Notes: generated by a model from the sequence alone, not told the origin. A stretch of 64,000 nt of DNA from Noviherbaspirillum aridicola (GCF_019656455.1 NZ_BPMK01000003.1:124001-188000), one strand, 5' to 3'; positions 25,904-36,278 are shown, counted from the first letter of the stretch. Made by a program: numbers and translations.

Positions 25904-25930
25904 TTAGCACTCCATGAGCGAGAGTGCTAA
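25904..25930 (-). promoter_or_regulatory. perfect CIRCE operator (HrcA site) over the rpoH promoter
   Basis: TTAGCACTC-N9-GAGTGCTAA is an exact match to CIRCE, the HrcA repressor site. On the minus strand, TTAGCA (25930-25925), an 18-bp spacer and TAATAT (25906-25901) form a promoter lying almost wholly within the operator. HrcA binding would therefore block rpoH initiation. The leader would be about 55 nt. hrcA itself is not in the window. Confidence 0.93.
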
Positions 25931-26045
25931 TCGCGGCTTCCAACCGGGACGATAGCCGCTTCCTAATTGAAATTAAGGCAAGAAAATGCTTTGCCTACTG
26001 TAGAAGAACGGGGCGCCGCGGCAATGCGCGGCGTCAAGATGCGCC

Positions 26046-26972
26046 TCAGGCCAGGCGCGCCAGATGCCGTCGCACGCAGAGCGCCGCACCAAGCAGACCG
26101 AGCAGCGCGCTCGCGGCGAGCAGCACCGCCGACGTGGCGGCGCCGAGCGGCGCCAGACGGAATTCGGACGCATACAGCCTTGCGAATTCCGTGACGGCGC
26201 CGTTGAGCGGTTGCAGCGCCAGTGCCACCAGCAGCAGCGCCAGGGCGCCGGCGGCCAGCCCCAGCATCGCGCCCGAGTAATAGAACGGCCGGCAGACGAA
26301 GCTGTCGGTCGCGCCGACCAGGCGGCACACTTCGATTTCCTCGCGCTGGGTCATCACCTGCAACCGGATCGTGTTGAACACGACCGCGATGACGACCACT
26401 CCAAGTGTTGCTGCGAGGAAAAGAAGCGCCAGCCGCAGCACCTGCAGCAGGGCCGCCAGCCGCTTGACCCAGGCCGAATCGATCTGCACGTATTCGACGC
26501 CGGGCAGCGCCTTGATGCGAGAGGCGATGGCTTCGACCCTGCCCGCCTCCGCGGAGTTCTGCACGCCGGATAATTTCAGCACATAGCTGTCCGGCAGCGG
26601 ATTCTCGCCGAGCGCGGTGATCGCTTCCGACAGCCCGGTCTTGTCCTTGAGCGTCGTGAGCGCGCGTTCGCGCGGAATGAATTCCAGCCGGCCGGCACCG
26701 CCGCTTTCCTGCAACAGGCTGCGTATCCGCGGCGCCAGGGCACTGGCCTGTTCGCGGCTCGCATCCAGGGCCATGAAAATGCTGATCTCCGGCTCCACCG
26801 CGAGCTGCTCCGACACCGGGCGCACGTTCTCGAGAATGGTCAGGCCGGCGAACGGCAGGGCAAGCGCGATCGCCACCACGATCGCGTTCAGCCCGAAGCT
26901 GCCGCGCGAACGCAGCACATGGCGCAGCGCATCGCCGATGGCCAGTCCGTGCAGGCGCAGCCAGGCGCTCAT
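26046..26972 (-). CDS. ftsX: cell division protein FtsX
   Basis: FtsX is the membrane subunit of the FtsEX complex, which couples the divisome to peptidoglycan hydrolysis. The 308-residue product has four helices (near 25-48, 175-200, 230-252 and 275-298) and a periplasmic domain after TM1. The segment MTQREEIEVCRLVGATDSFVCRPF (about 203-226) is the family's conserved cytoplasmic loop. It overlaps ftsE by 4 bp (ATGA). Confidence 0.94.
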   Translation of the reverse strand: MSAWLRLHGLAIGDALRHVLRSRGSFGLNAIVVAIALALPFAGLTILENVRPVSEQLAVEPEISIFMALDASREQASALAPRIRSLLQESGGAGRLEFIPRERALTTLKDKTGLSEAITALGENPLPDSYVLKLSGVQNSAEAGRVEAIASRIKALPGVEYVQIDSAWVKRLAALLQVLRLALLFLAATLGVVVIAVVFNTIRLQVMTQREEIEVCRLVGATDSFVCRPFYYSGAMLGLAAGALALLLVALALQPLNGAVTEFARLYASEFRLAPLGAATSAVLLAASALLGLLGAALCVRRHLARLA

Positions 26973-27655
26973 GCCGTCACCTCGGCGTTCATTTCCTCGG
27001 CGGGAAAGTCAACCAGCCTGCCGCGCTCGAGATAGATCACCCGCGGGGCGTCACGCAGCATGGATTCGTCGTGGGTGGCGATCAGGCAGGTCACGCCGAC
27101 GCCGTGAAACGCCTTGAGCGCGCTCATCACGCGGTTGGCGCTGGCGCGGTCGAGATTGGCGGTGGGTTCGTCGGCCAGGATGATCTGCGGCCGGTTGACG
27201 ATGGCGCGCGCGATCGCCACCCGCTGCTGTTCGCCGCCGGACAGCGCGAGCGGCTCGCTGGCGGCGTGGCCGAGCAGGCCGACCTTGTCGAGCGCCGCGC
27301 GCGCGCGCTTCTCGGCATCCGCGCGCGGAGTGCCGGTCACCATCAGCGGCAGCATGACATTGGCCAGCACGCTGCGGTCGGTGAGCAGGCTGTGCGGCTG
27401 GAAAATCAGGCCAAGGTTGCGCCGCAGCCAGGGCAGGCCGGACGGCTTGAGCTTGCCGATGTCCTGCCCGTTGACCGTCACCGTCCCCGAAGTCGGCCGC
27501 TCCATCGCGGCGATCATGCGCAGCAGCGTCGACTTGCCGGCGCCGGACGGCCCGGACAGGAAGACCAGCTCGCCCTTGTCGATGCGCAGGTCGATGTCGG
27601 ACAGGGCGGCGGCGTTGCGCGCGTAGTGCTTGGAGACCCGGTGGAATTCAATCAT
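26969..27655 (-). CDS. ftsE: cell division ATP-binding protein FtsE
   Basis: FtsE is the ATPase partner of FtsX. The 228-residue ABC protein has Walker A GPSGAGKST (35-43), a Q-loop in FQPHSLL, signature LSGGEQQR (about 138-145), Walker B ILADEPTANLD and the H-loop ATHDE. It has ATGA overlaps with both ftsY and ftsX. Confidence 0.95.
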   Translation of the reverse strand: MIEFHRVSKHYARNAAALSDIDLRIDKGELVFLSGPSGAGKSTLLRMIAAMERPTSGTVTVNGQDIGKLKPSGLPWLRRNLGLIFQPHSLLTDRSVLANVMLPLMVTGTPRADAEKRARAALDKVGLLGHAASEPLALSGGEQQRVAIARAIVNRPQIILADEPTANLDRASANRVMSALKAFHGVGVTCLIATHDESMLRDAPRVIYLERGRLVDFPAEEMNAEVTA

Positions 27656-28806
27656 GTGAGCAGGGCGTCGACGAACTCTTCTGCGTTGAAAGGCTGCAGG
27701 TCTTCGATCTTCTCGCCGACGCCGATGAAATAGACCGGCACCGGGTGGGTCTTGGCGATGGCGGCCAGTACGCCGCCCTTGGCGGTACCGTCGAGCTTGG
27801 TCACGACCAGGCCGGTCAGCTGCAGGGCGTCGTCGAAAGCCTTGACCTGGGCCAGCGCGTTCTGGCCGGTATTGCCGTCGATGACGAGCAGCACTTCGTG
27901 CGGCGCGCCCTCCAGGCCCTTGCCGATCACGCGCCGGATTTTCTTCAGTTCTTCCATCAGATGCAGCTGGGTCGGCAGGCGGCCGGCGGTGTCGACCATG
28001 ACGACGTCGGTCTTGCGCGCCCTGGCGGACTGCACCGCGTCGAAGGCGACCGCGGCGGGGTCGCCCGATTCCTGCGCGATCACCGCGACATTGTTGCGTT
28101 CGCCCCAGATCGCAAGCTGCTCGCGCGCGGCGGCGCGGAAAGTGTCGCCGGCCGCCAGCAGCACGGACTGCCCGTGGGCCTGCAGGTGCTTGGCCAGCTT
28201 GCCGATGGTGGTGGTCTTGCCGGCACCGTTGACGCCGGCGATCATCATCACCAGCGGCTGGTGGCGGCCGAGCACGAAGGGCTTCTGCAGCGGCGCCAGC
28301 AGCTCGATGAGCAGCGTGCGCAAGGCATCCTTGACCTGGGCGGCCTCGGTCAGCCGCTCGCTCTTGACCTTCTTCCTGAGCGCGTCGAGCAGGTGGCGGG
28401 TCGCTTCGACGCCGGCGTCGGACATCAGCAGCGCCGCCTCGAGTTCATCGTACAGGTCGTCGTCGATGCGGGCGCCGACGAAGAGCGTGGTCAGGTTGGA
28501 CGAAGTCTTGGACAGGCCGGCCTTGAGCCGCTGCATCCACGACTGCCTTTCCTCCGGCGTCTGGACGTCGGCGACGAGTTCGCCCTCATCCCCGGCGGGT
28601 GCGGGTGCGGGTGCAGGGGCGGAGGTCTCTTCGGCCGCGGCCGGCGCGTCCTCTTTCCTGAACCAGGACGGAATCCATGACGATTTCTGCTCCGCGGCTG
28701 CGGGCGCGTCCGCAGCGCCGGTGTCGGCCGCAGGCGCCTCGGCCGGGGGCGCGGGCTCCTGCACTGGCGGCGCGTCGTTCTGTTTTTTCTTGAAGAAACT
28801 AAACAT
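27652..28806 (-). CDS. ftsY: signal recognition particle receptor FtsY
   Basis: FtsY docks SRP-ribosome complexes at the membrane. The 384-residue product has a short basic start (MFSFFKKKQ), an Ala/Pro/Glu-rich A domain (about 10-85) and an NG GTPase domain with GVNGAGKTTTIGKLA (G1), DTAGR (G3), TKLDGTAKGG (G4) and a final GEKIEDLQPF. I chose the ATG at 28806; upstream in-frame sequence lacks family similarity. It is the first gene of ftsY-ftsE-ftsX. Confidence 0.96.
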   Translation of the reverse strand: MFSFFKKKQNDAPPVQEPAPPAEAPAADTGAADAPAAAEQKSSWIPSWFRKEDAPAAAEETSAPAPAPAPAGDEGELVADVQTPEERQSWMQRLKAGLSKTSSNLTTLFVGARIDDDLYDELEAALLMSDAGVEATRHLLDALRKKVKSERLTEAAQVKDALRTLLIELLAPLQKPFVLGRHQPLVMMIAGVNGAGKTTTIGKLAKHLQAHGQSVLLAAGDTFRAAAREQLAIWGERNNVAVIAQESGDPAAVAFDAVQSARARKTDVVMVDTAGRLPTQLHLMEELKKIRRVIGKGLEGAPHEVLLVIDGNTGQNALAQVKAFDDALQLTGLVVTKLDGTAKGGVLAAIAKTHPVPVYFIGVGEKIEDLQPFNAEEFVDALLT

Positions 28807-28948
28807 CTGTGCAGGCGGGAAGGGGTTCCGCCGGAGCAAAGGGCGGCCGGCGGAAAGAAGATACAATCGGAACCTTCTTTTGCGCGCCCCGCGGCAGACG
28901 CCGCAGGGCACTTCAAAAACAGCCCCGTATTCTATCAGAGCACAGACC

Positions 28949-30319
28949 ATGAAATTTCGGATTGCCCTCATGGCGGCAGCATGGGCCCTTTGCCTGTTCC
29001 TGCCCGGCGCCCATGCGCAGACCACCCAGGAATTCACCTTGAAGAACGGCATGAAGGTGATCGTGAAGGAAGATCACCGGGCGCCAACCGTCGCCCACAT
29101 GGTGTGGTACCGGGCCGGCTCGATGGATGAGCAGAACGGCACCACCGGCCTCGCACACGTGCTCGAGCACATGATGTTCAAGGGCACCAGAACCCTCAAG
29201 CCCGGCGAGTTCAGCCAGCGCGTGGCGGCGCTCGGCGGCCGCGAAAACGCGTTCACGAGCAAGGACTACACCGCCTATTTTCAGCAGATCGAGAAGTCGA
29301 ACCTGGAAAAGGTGATGGCGCTGGAAGCCGACCGCATGGCGAACCTGGTCTTCAGCAAGGATGAGTTCGCGCGGGAGATCCGGGTGGTGATGGAGGAGCG
29401 GCGCTGGCGTACCGAGGACCAGCCGATACCGCTGCTGTATGAAAGTCTCTATGCGACCGCGTACCAGGCCCATCCCTATCGCCATCCCATCGTGGGCTGG
29501 ATGAGCGACCTGCAGACGATGACGGTGGAAGATACGAAGCACTGGTACGAGCGCTGGTACGCGCCGAACAATGCGACGCTGGTCGTGACCGGCGACGTCG
29601 ACGCCAGGCGCGTGCTGGCGCTGGCGGAAAAGCATTACGGCCGGATTCCGAAGAAGCCGCTGCCGATGACCCGCACCCAGGTCGAGCCCGAGCAGCAGGG
29701 CATGCGGCGCGTCATCGTCAAGGCGCCGGCAGAGAATCCCTATGTGGCGCTGGCGTTCAAGGTGCCGACCCTGCGCGACGTGGAAAAGGACGATGAAGCG
29801 CATGCGCTCGACGTACTTGCCGCCATCCTCGACGGCTATGACAACGCGCGGCTCAACGCGCGCCTGGTGCGCACCGACCGCGTGGCCGTGTCGGCCGGCG
29901 CCGGCTATTCCAACATCAACCGTGGGCCCTCGCTGTTCGTGCTCGACGGCACGCCGGCCGACGGCGTCACCACCGAGCAGCTGGAAAAGCTGCTGCGCGC
30001 CGAAGTCGAGCGCATCGCCAACGAGGGCGTGTCCGAGTCCGAGCTGGAACGGGTCAAGACGCAGCTGGTCGCAAGCCAGATCTACAAGCGCGATTCCATC
30101 TTCGGCCAGGCGATGGAAATCGGCACGATGGAAATGTCCGGCATCTCGCACAAGCTGATCGACCGCATCATCGAGAAGCTGCGGGCGGTGAAGGCCGAAC
30201 AGGTGCAGGCCGTCGCAAGGAAATATTTTGGCGACGACAAGCTCACCGTCGCCACCCTCGTCCCGCTGCCGCTGTCCGAGAAAAAAGCGCCGCCGCCGCC
30301 CAAAGGCCTGCGCCACTGA
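28949..30319 (+). CDS. M16 family zinc metallopeptidase (catalytic subunit)
   Basis: This 456-residue periplasmic peptidase has a signal peptide (about 1-23, ending AHAQ). The inverted zinc motif HVLEH is at 70-74, and the third ligand Glu is near 149-150 (VVMEERR). The C-terminal half has the second M16 domain. The following gene encodes an M16 protein without the zinc motif, so the two probably form a heterodimer like other paired M16 subunits. It is divergent from ftsY. The substrate is unknown. Confidence 0.92.
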   Translation: MKFRIALMAAAWALCLFLPGAHAQTTQEFTLKNGMKVIVKEDHRAPTVAHMVWYRAGSMDEQNGTTGLAHVLEHMMFKGTRTLKPGEFSQRVAALGGRENAFTSKDYTAYFQQIEKSNLEKVMALEADRMANLVFSKDEFAREIRVVMEERRWRTEDQPIPLLYESLYATAYQAHPYRHPIVGWMSDLQTMTVEDTKHWYERWYAPNNATLVVTGDVDARRVLALAEKHYGRIPKKPLPMTRTQVEPEQQGMRRVIVKAPAENPYVALAFKVPTLRDVEKDDEAHALDVLAAILDGYDNARLNARLVRTDRVAVSAGAGYSNINRGPSLFVLDGTPADGVTTEQLEKLLRAEVERIANEGVSESELERVKTQLVASQIYKRDSIFGQAMEIGTMEMSGISHKLIDRIIEKLRAVKAEQVQAVARKYFGDDKLTVATLVPLPLSEKKAPPPPKGLRH

Positions 30320-30336
30320 TTGCAAGAGGAATGAAG

Positions 30337-31662
30337 ATGATCAAGCGTTTCTGGTTTGCCCTCGCGCTCGCGTTCACTGCCTGCGGTCCGGCGTTTGCCG
30401 CCCTGCAGATCCAGTCCTGGACGCTGGATAACGGCGCGCGCGTCCTGTTCGTCGAAAACCGGTCGATTCCCATCCTCGACATCAGCGTGGAATTCGACGC
30501 CGGTTCGCGGCGCGACCCCGCCGGCAAGTCCGGCCTGGCCGAACTCACCAATGCCATGCTCGCGCGCGGGCTGCGCGAGGCGACCGGCGCCGCCGCGGAG
30601 CCGGCAATGAGCGAAGCGCAGATATCCGATGCCTTCGCCGACCTCGCCGCCCAGCGTGGCGGCGGCGCCAGCGCCGACCGCGCGGGCGCCACGCTGCGCA
30701 CGCTGTCGAGCAGCCGCGAGCGCGATGCCTCGGTCGCCTTGCTGGCGCGCATCCTGGCCCAGCCGTCGTTCCCGGCCGATCTGCTCGCGCGCGACAAGGC
30801 CCGCACGATCGCCGCCATCCGGGAAGACGAAACCAAGCCTGAGTCGATCGGCAGCAAGGCATTCTGGCGGCTGATGTACGGCGACCACCCATATGGTCAG
30901 CATGAAACCGTCGCCTCGGTGGACGCGATCACCCGCGACGACCTGGTCGCCTTCCACCAGGCTCACTATGTCGCCAACCGTGCCGTCATCGCGATCATCG
31001 GCGACATCAGCCGCGCGCAGGCGGATGCCATCGCGCGCCAGCTCACGCAGCGGCTGCCCCAGGGCGCGGCGCTGCCCGCCCTGCCGCCGGTGCAGCTGGC
31101 GCCGCCGCGCGAGCAGCGCATCGCTCACCCGGCGTCGCAGGCCCATATCATGCTAGGCGTGCCGGCGATCGTGCGCGGTGACCCGGACTACTTCCCGCTC
31201 ATGGTCGGCAATTACACGCTGGGCGGCGGCGGTTTCGTGTCGCGGCTCACCCATGAGGTGCGGGAAAAGCGCGGCCTGTCCTACAGCGTCTACAGCTATT
31301 TCAATCCCATGGCCCAGCCGGGGCCGTTCCAGGCTGGCCTGCAGACCCAGAAGGACCAGGCCGACGAGGCGCTGAAGATCGTGCGCGCAACCGTGGCCGG
31401 CTTTCTGCGCGAAGGACCGACGCCGGCCGAGCTGAAGGCGGCCAAGGACAACCTGATCGGCGGCTTCGCGCTGCGCATCGACAATAACCGCAAGATCCTC
31501 GACAACATGGCGGCCATCGGCTTCTATGGCCTGCCGCTCGACTATCTCGATACCTGGACCGAGCGCGTGGCCAAAGTGACGGCGGCCGACATCCGCGCCG
31601 CCTTCCAGCGCAAGATCGCGCTCGACAAGATGTCGACCGTCATCGTCGGCAACGGCCAATGA
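30337..31662 (+). CDS. M16 family peptidase-like protein (non-catalytic subunit)
   Basis: This 441-residue protein has a signal peptide (about 1-21) and two M16 domains. The HxxEH zinc motif is replaced by ELTNA (69-73), so it cannot bind catalytic zinc. It keeps the Arg/Tyr-type segment HEVREKRGLSYSVYSYF in the C-terminal domain, which contributes to substrate binding in M16 heterodimers. AGAGGA directly precedes an ATG at 30331, so the in-frame ATG at 30337, with 6-nt spacing, is the better start. It overlaps rsmD by 4 bp. Confidence 0.9.
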   Translation: MIKRFWFALALAFTACGPAFAALQIQSWTLDNGARVLFVENRSIPILDISVEFDAGSRRDPAGKSGLAELTNAMLARGLREATGAAAEPAMSEAQISDAFADLAAQRGGGASADRAGATLRTLSSSRERDASVALLARILAQPSFPADLLARDKARTIAAIREDETKPESIGSKAFWRLMYGDHPYGQHETVASVDAITRDDLVAFHQAHYVANRAVIAIIGDISRAQADAIARQLTQRLPQGAALPALPPVQLAPPREQRIAHPASQAHIMLGVPAIVRGDPDYFPLMVGNYTLGGGGFVSRLTHEVREKRGLSYSVYSYFNPMAQPGPFQAGLQTQKDQADEALKIVRATVAGFLREGPTPAELKAAKDNLIGGFALRIDNNRKILDNMAAIGFYGLPLDYLDTWTERVAKVTAADIRAAFQRKIALDKMSTVIVGNGQ

Positions 31663-32294
31663 AAAGCCGGTCGTCGCAGTCGGCGCGCCCCGTGTCCGGC
31701 CCGAGGCAGGTCCGCATCATCGGCGGCCAGTGGAAGCGCACCCCGCTGCCGGTGCTCGATGCCGAAGGCTTGCGGCCGACCCCGGACCGGGTGCGGGAGA
31801 CCGTCTTCAACTGGATCAACCATCTGATCGACGGCCAATGGTCGTCGCAGCGCTGTCTCGACCTGTTCGCCGGCACCGGCGCGCTCGGCTTCGAAGCGGC
31901 CAGCCGCGGCGCGGCATCGGTGACCATGGTCGAACAGAGCCTGCCCGCGATCCGCCAGCTGCAGGCCAACCAGGCCAAGTTGAAGGCGGACCGCGTCGCC
32001 ATCGTGCGAGGCGACGCGCTGGCCAACGCACGTGCCATGCAGGCGCGCGGCGAGCGCTTCGATCTCGTCTTCCTCGACCCGCCGTATCACCAGGACTGGC
32101 TGGTAAAAATACTGCCGCTGTGCGCGTCGCTTCTGAGCCCGGCGGGCATGGTATATGCTGAAGCAGAAATGCCGCTGGAACCCGGTTCCGGCGCCGGATG
32201 GCTGCAAGACTGGGAAGTGCTGCGCAGCGACCGGGCCGGCATGGTGTGGTATCACTTGTTGCGCCGCAATAGCCCTGCGCAAATTCAGGCATAA
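31659..32294 (+). CDS. rsmD: 16S rRNA (guanine-966 N2)-methyltransferase RsmD
   Basis: RsmD methylates G966 in the 30S head. The 211-residue product shows RIIGGQWKRTPLPV near the start, RPTPDRVRETVFNWI, SAM motif DLFAGTGALGFEAASRG and the catalytic LDPPY. It is followed 42 bp later by coaD, a common bacterial pairing. Confidence 0.95.
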   Translation: MKSRSSQSARPVSGPRQVRIIGGQWKRTPLPVLDAEGLRPTPDRVRETVFNWINHLIDGQWSSQRCLDLFAGTGALGFEAASRGAASVTMVEQSLPAIRQLQANQAKLKADRVAIVRGDALANARAMQARGERFDLVFLDPPYHQDWLVKILPLCASLLSPAGMVYAEAEMPLEPGSGAGWLQDWEVLRSDRAGMVWYHLLRRNSPAQIQA

Positions 32295-32336
32295 TGCGCG
32301 TTCAGAAATTTGAACAGATTTGGTCTGGGAGCCGCG

Positions 32337-33120
<784 letters not shown>

Positions 33121-33127
33121 TGCCCGC

Positions 33128-34222
33128 CTAGGCGGCGCCCACCACCCGGTTGCGGCCGTCCGCCTTTGCCTTGTACAGCGCCTGGTCGGCGCGCGCCAGC
33201 AGATCCTGCGCCGCCGTCTCGACCGTGGACGCCGCTTCCAGCGTCTCGAGTGAGGCAACCCCGACCGACACCGACACGGCCAGCGTGTCCCCGCTGGCGA
33301 GCCGGACCGGCTGCTCGGCCACGCTTTGCCGGATGCGCTCCGCGACGCACACCGCGTCCACCATTTCCGCGTCGATCAGCAGCACCACGAACTCTTCGCC
33401 GCCGAAACGGCCGAGCGCATCGGACAGCCGCAGCTCCGCCTTGATGCGGCCCGCCACTTCGCGCAGGACTTCGTCGCCCGCCTGATGTCCGCGCGTGTCG
33501 TTGATCTTCTTGAAATGGTCGATATCGATATACATGCACGACAGCGCATGGCCGTGGCGGCGGCTGCGCCCGAGCTCTTCCATCAGCCGCCGTTCCACAT
33601 AGCGCCGGTTGTTGACGCCGGTGAGCGGGTCGGTCAGACCGATGTGCTTGAGCCGCTCGCCGTTGATCACGTTCTCGAGGGAGATCGCGATGATCGACGC
33701 CCGGTGCTCGATGAAGTCGGTGGCCATGCCGGGCATGAAACGCCGGGGATCGCCGCTGCCGAGGTTGAGGCTGCCGATCAGCTGCCCGCGCCGGCGCAGC
33801 GGCACGATGGCGACGCTGGCGGGCGGGCGCAGCGGTTCGGGATACATCGGCCCGTGCAGCTGCTCCCGATAGGCGGCCAGCAACGGATGCGACAGGCGTC
33901 CGGCCAGTTCGCCGAACTCGGCTTCCTCCTCCAGGAACAGCAGCTGCGGCCATGACGACTGGCTGATGCCGAGGTCGGCCAGCATGCGACGGATTTCGTA
34001 TTCCGGATCGAGCAGCGACAGCGTGATGGTGTCCAGCGCGGCCGCGGTGGCAAAGGAATGGAACAGGGCATCCAGCAGCTCGCGCAGGCTGCCGGCGGAG
34101 ATGAACTGCAGGTCGAAGGCCTGGTGGCGCCGCAGGATCTGCTGGTTATGCTCGGCCTGCTCCAGCAGCTGTGCGAGCTGCTTTTGCAAACGCAGATTTT
34201 CCGCCACCAGGTCACGCGCCAT
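33128..34222 (-). CDS. diguanylate cyclase with N-terminal DUF484/GAF-like domain
   Basis: This protein makes cyclic di-GMP. The 364-residue soluble product starts with a short coiled coil (about 5-35, ENLRLQKQLAQLLEQAE) and a DUF484/GAF-like sensor (about 40-190). The GGDEF domain (about 200-360) has the active motif RFGGEEF. An inhibitory I-site RLSD sits exactly five residues before GGEEF, so product feedback is expected. No membrane segment is seen. Confidence 0.92.
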   Translation of the reverse strand: MARDLVAENLRLQKQLAQLLEQAEHNQQILRRHQAFDLQFISAGSLRELLDALFHSFATAAALDTITLSLLDPEYEIRRMLADLGISQSSWPQLLFLEEEAEFGELAGRLSHPLLAAYREQLHGPMYPEPLRPPASVAIVPLRRRGQLIGSLNLGSGDPRRFMPGMATDFIEHRASIIAISLENVINGERLKHIGLTDPLTGVNNRRYVERRLMEELGRSRRHGHALSCMYIDIDHFKKINDTRGHQAGDEVLREVAGRIKAELRLSDALGRFGGEEFVVLLIDAEMVDAVCVAERIRQSVAEQPVRLASGDTLAVSVSVGVASLETLEAASTVETAAQDLLARADQALYKAKADGRNRVVGAA

Positions 34223-34268
34223 GGACGAGGCTCCGTCAGTTCAGCGCGCGAGTCGCCGGCGCGCCCGG

Positions 34269-35120
34269 TCAGAAGGCGAGGGCGACGTCGACTTCCTGGC
34301 CGACGCGCAGCACCTGGCCTTCGCCTTCGAGCAGGATGGTATTCATGCCGAAGGCAATGCCGCCGCCGACTCTAGCATTTGTCCGGAAACTTTGCATCAC
34401 GTCCAGCGGATCCGGACCCGGAACGCCGGTGGCCTGGTCCACCGAGGGCATGTTGCAGCGGGCGCAGGGCTTGACCGGCTTCAGGCGCGCGCTTCCGATG
34501 CGGATCTCCTCCGCATGGTCTTCCTCGTAGGCGCCGACGCCGGCGACGACGAGATTGGGGCGGAAGCGGTCCATCGGCAGCGCGTCCCGGCCCTGCGCAC
34601 GCAGCTTTTCATTCAGGTCCGCGAGCGACTCTTCCGAGATCACCAGCATCGGAAAGCCGTCGGTGAACATGTTCGGCGCCTCGACGGCGCCGGTCCATTC
34701 CCTGCTCGACAGGCGTTTGGCGTCCGCGTGGAAGCGCACCAGCCGGCACGGCGTGCCGAGGAAATTGCTGAACCAGACCGCGGTCGTCTCGTCGCAGTCG
34801 TAGGCCTTCACCACGTCGTCCCACACCCGCACTTCCAGCGTGCGCTCATCCTCCGGCGCCGGCAGTCCGAGCGGCACCTCCAGCCGCAGCATGCCTGGCG
34901 CGCGCAGCTCCAGGGTATCCGCCTTGATGCGCGGGACGATCAGCGCCATGCGCGGATGCTGGCGTTGCGACATGAAATTGCCGTCGGCATCGACCACCAT
35001 CCACTCGCGGTCGTAGATCTGCTCGCTCATCAGGCCGGCCGGGGTGAGCACCGCCTCGCGCAGGGAGATGCCGGCGCAGGACTTGATCGGGTAGAGGTTG
35101 AGCTGGGTGAGGGTGGGCAT
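34269..35120 (-). CDS. MOSC domain-containing molybdenum-cofactor protein
   Basis: This 283-residue protein has an N-terminal MOSC beta-barrel domain (YPIKSCAGISL, about 10-20) and a MOSC domain with KPCARCNMPSVD (about 211-222), where the first cysteine would bind molybdenum. It resembles YcbX and mARC enzymes that reduce N-hydroxylated compounds. It ends before any ferredoxin domain, so electrons must come from a separate protein. It is cytoplasmic, with 45 bp between it and the cyclase gene. Confidence 0.88.
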   Translation of the reverse strand: MPTLTQLNLYPIKSCAGISLREAVLTPAGLMSEQIYDREWMVVDADGNFMSQRQHPRMALIVPRIKADTLELRAPGMLRLEVPLGLPAPEDERTLEVRVWDDVVKAYDCDETTAVWFSNFLGTPCRLVRFHADAKRLSSREWTGAVEAPNMFTDGFPMLVISEESLADLNEKLRAQGRDALPMDRFRPNLVVAGVGAYEEDHAEEIRIGSARLKPVKPCARCNMPSVDQATGVPGPDPLDVMQSFRTNARVGGGIAFGMNTILLEGEGQVLRVGQEVDVALAF

Positions 35121-35186
35121 TCCGGTTTCTATGATGGTTGGTCGCGAATTGCCCGCAGTTCGTCACTGCGGACGGTGGCGGCGCGA

Positions 35187-36278
35187 TCAGACGTTGAACA
35201 GGAAATTCAGCACATCTCCGTCCTTGACCACATACTCCTTGCCTTCCGCCCGCATCTTGCCGGCTTCCTTGGCCCCCTGTTCGCCCTTGCAGGCGATGAA
35301 GTCGTCGAAGGAGATGGTCTGGGCGCGGATGAAGCCGCGCTCGAAATCGGTGTGGATCACGCCCGCGGCCTGGGGCGCGGTGGCGCCGACCGGGATGGTC
35401 CAGGCGCGCACTTCCTTGACGCCGGCGGTGAAGTAGGTCTGCAGGCCGAGCAGCTTGAAGCCTGCGCGGATCAGGCGGTTCAGGCCCGGCTCTTCCATGC
35501 CCATGTCGGCCAGGAAGGCGCCCTTGTCCTCTTCCTCGAGATCGGCGATCTCGGCCTCGATGGCGGCGCAGATGGCGACGATCGGCGCGTTTTGTTCGGC
35601 CGCATAGGCGCTGAGCTGGTCGAGCAGCGGATTGTTGCTGAAGCCGTTTTCGGCGACGTTGGCGACATACATCGCCGGCTTGGCGGTGATCAGGCAGAGC
35701 GACTTGATGATCGCCATTTCCTCGGCGTCGAGGCCGAGCGCGCGCACCGGGCGTGCCTCGTTCAGCTCGGGCACGATGCGCTCGAGCAGCGCGACCAGCT
35801 TTTGCGCGTCCTTGTCGCCGGACTTGGCTTTCTTGCCTTCGCGCTGTATGGCCTTCTCGACGGTCGCCAGGTCGGCCAGCGCGAGTTCGGTCTGGATCAC
35901 CGCGATGTCGTCCAGCGGGCTGACCTTGCCGGCGACGTGCACCACGTTCGGGTCCTCGAAGCAGCGCACCACGTTGACGATGGCGTCGGTCTCGCGGATA
36001 TGCGCGAGGAACTGGTTGCCCAGGCCTTCGCCCTTGGACGCGCCGGCCACCAGGCCGGCGATGTCGACGAATTCCACCACCGCCGGCACGATGCGCTCCG
36101 GCCTGACGATCTCCGCCAGCGCGTTCAGGCGAGGATCGGGCACCTCGACGATGCCGACATTGGGCTCGATGGTGCAGAACGGGTAGTTCTCGGCTGCGAT
36201 GCCGGCCTTGGTCAGCGCGTTGAACAGGGTGGATTTGCCGACGTTAGGCAGGCCGACGATGCCGCATTTGAGACTCAT
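35187..36278 (-). CDS. ychF: ribosome-associated ATPase/GTPase YchF
   Basis: YchF (OLA1 family) is a ribosome-binding P-loop ATPase with a role in stress responses. The 363-residue product has [17 protein letters not shown] (about 9-25), [20 protein letters not shown], a coiled-coil insertion near 130-165, and a C-terminal TGS domain ending [10 protein letters not shown]. The ATG at 36278 gives the universal [17 protein letters not shown] start. Confidence 0.97.
   Translation of the reverse strand: MSLKCGIVGLPNVGKSTLFNALTKAGIAAENYPFCTIEPNVGIVEVPDPRLNALAEIVRPERIVPAVVEFVDIAGLVAGASKGEGLGNQFLAHIRETDAIVNVVRCFEDPNVVHVAGKVSPLDDIAVIQTELALADLATVEKAIQREGKKAKSGDKDAQKLVALLERIVPELNEARPVRALGLDAEEMAIIKSLCLITAKPAMYVANVAENGFSNNPLLDQLSAYAAEQNAPIVAICAAIEAEIADLEEEDKGAFLADMGMEEPGLNRLIRAGFKLLGLQTYFTAGVKEVRAWTIPVGATAPQAAGVIHTDFERGFIRAQTISFDDFIACKGEQGAKEAGKMRAEGKEYVVKDGDVLNFLFNV

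Noticed and set aside
32310-32336. TTG start for coaD
   Set aside because: The ATG at 32337 has a good GGGAG site and gives the normal CoaD N-terminus.
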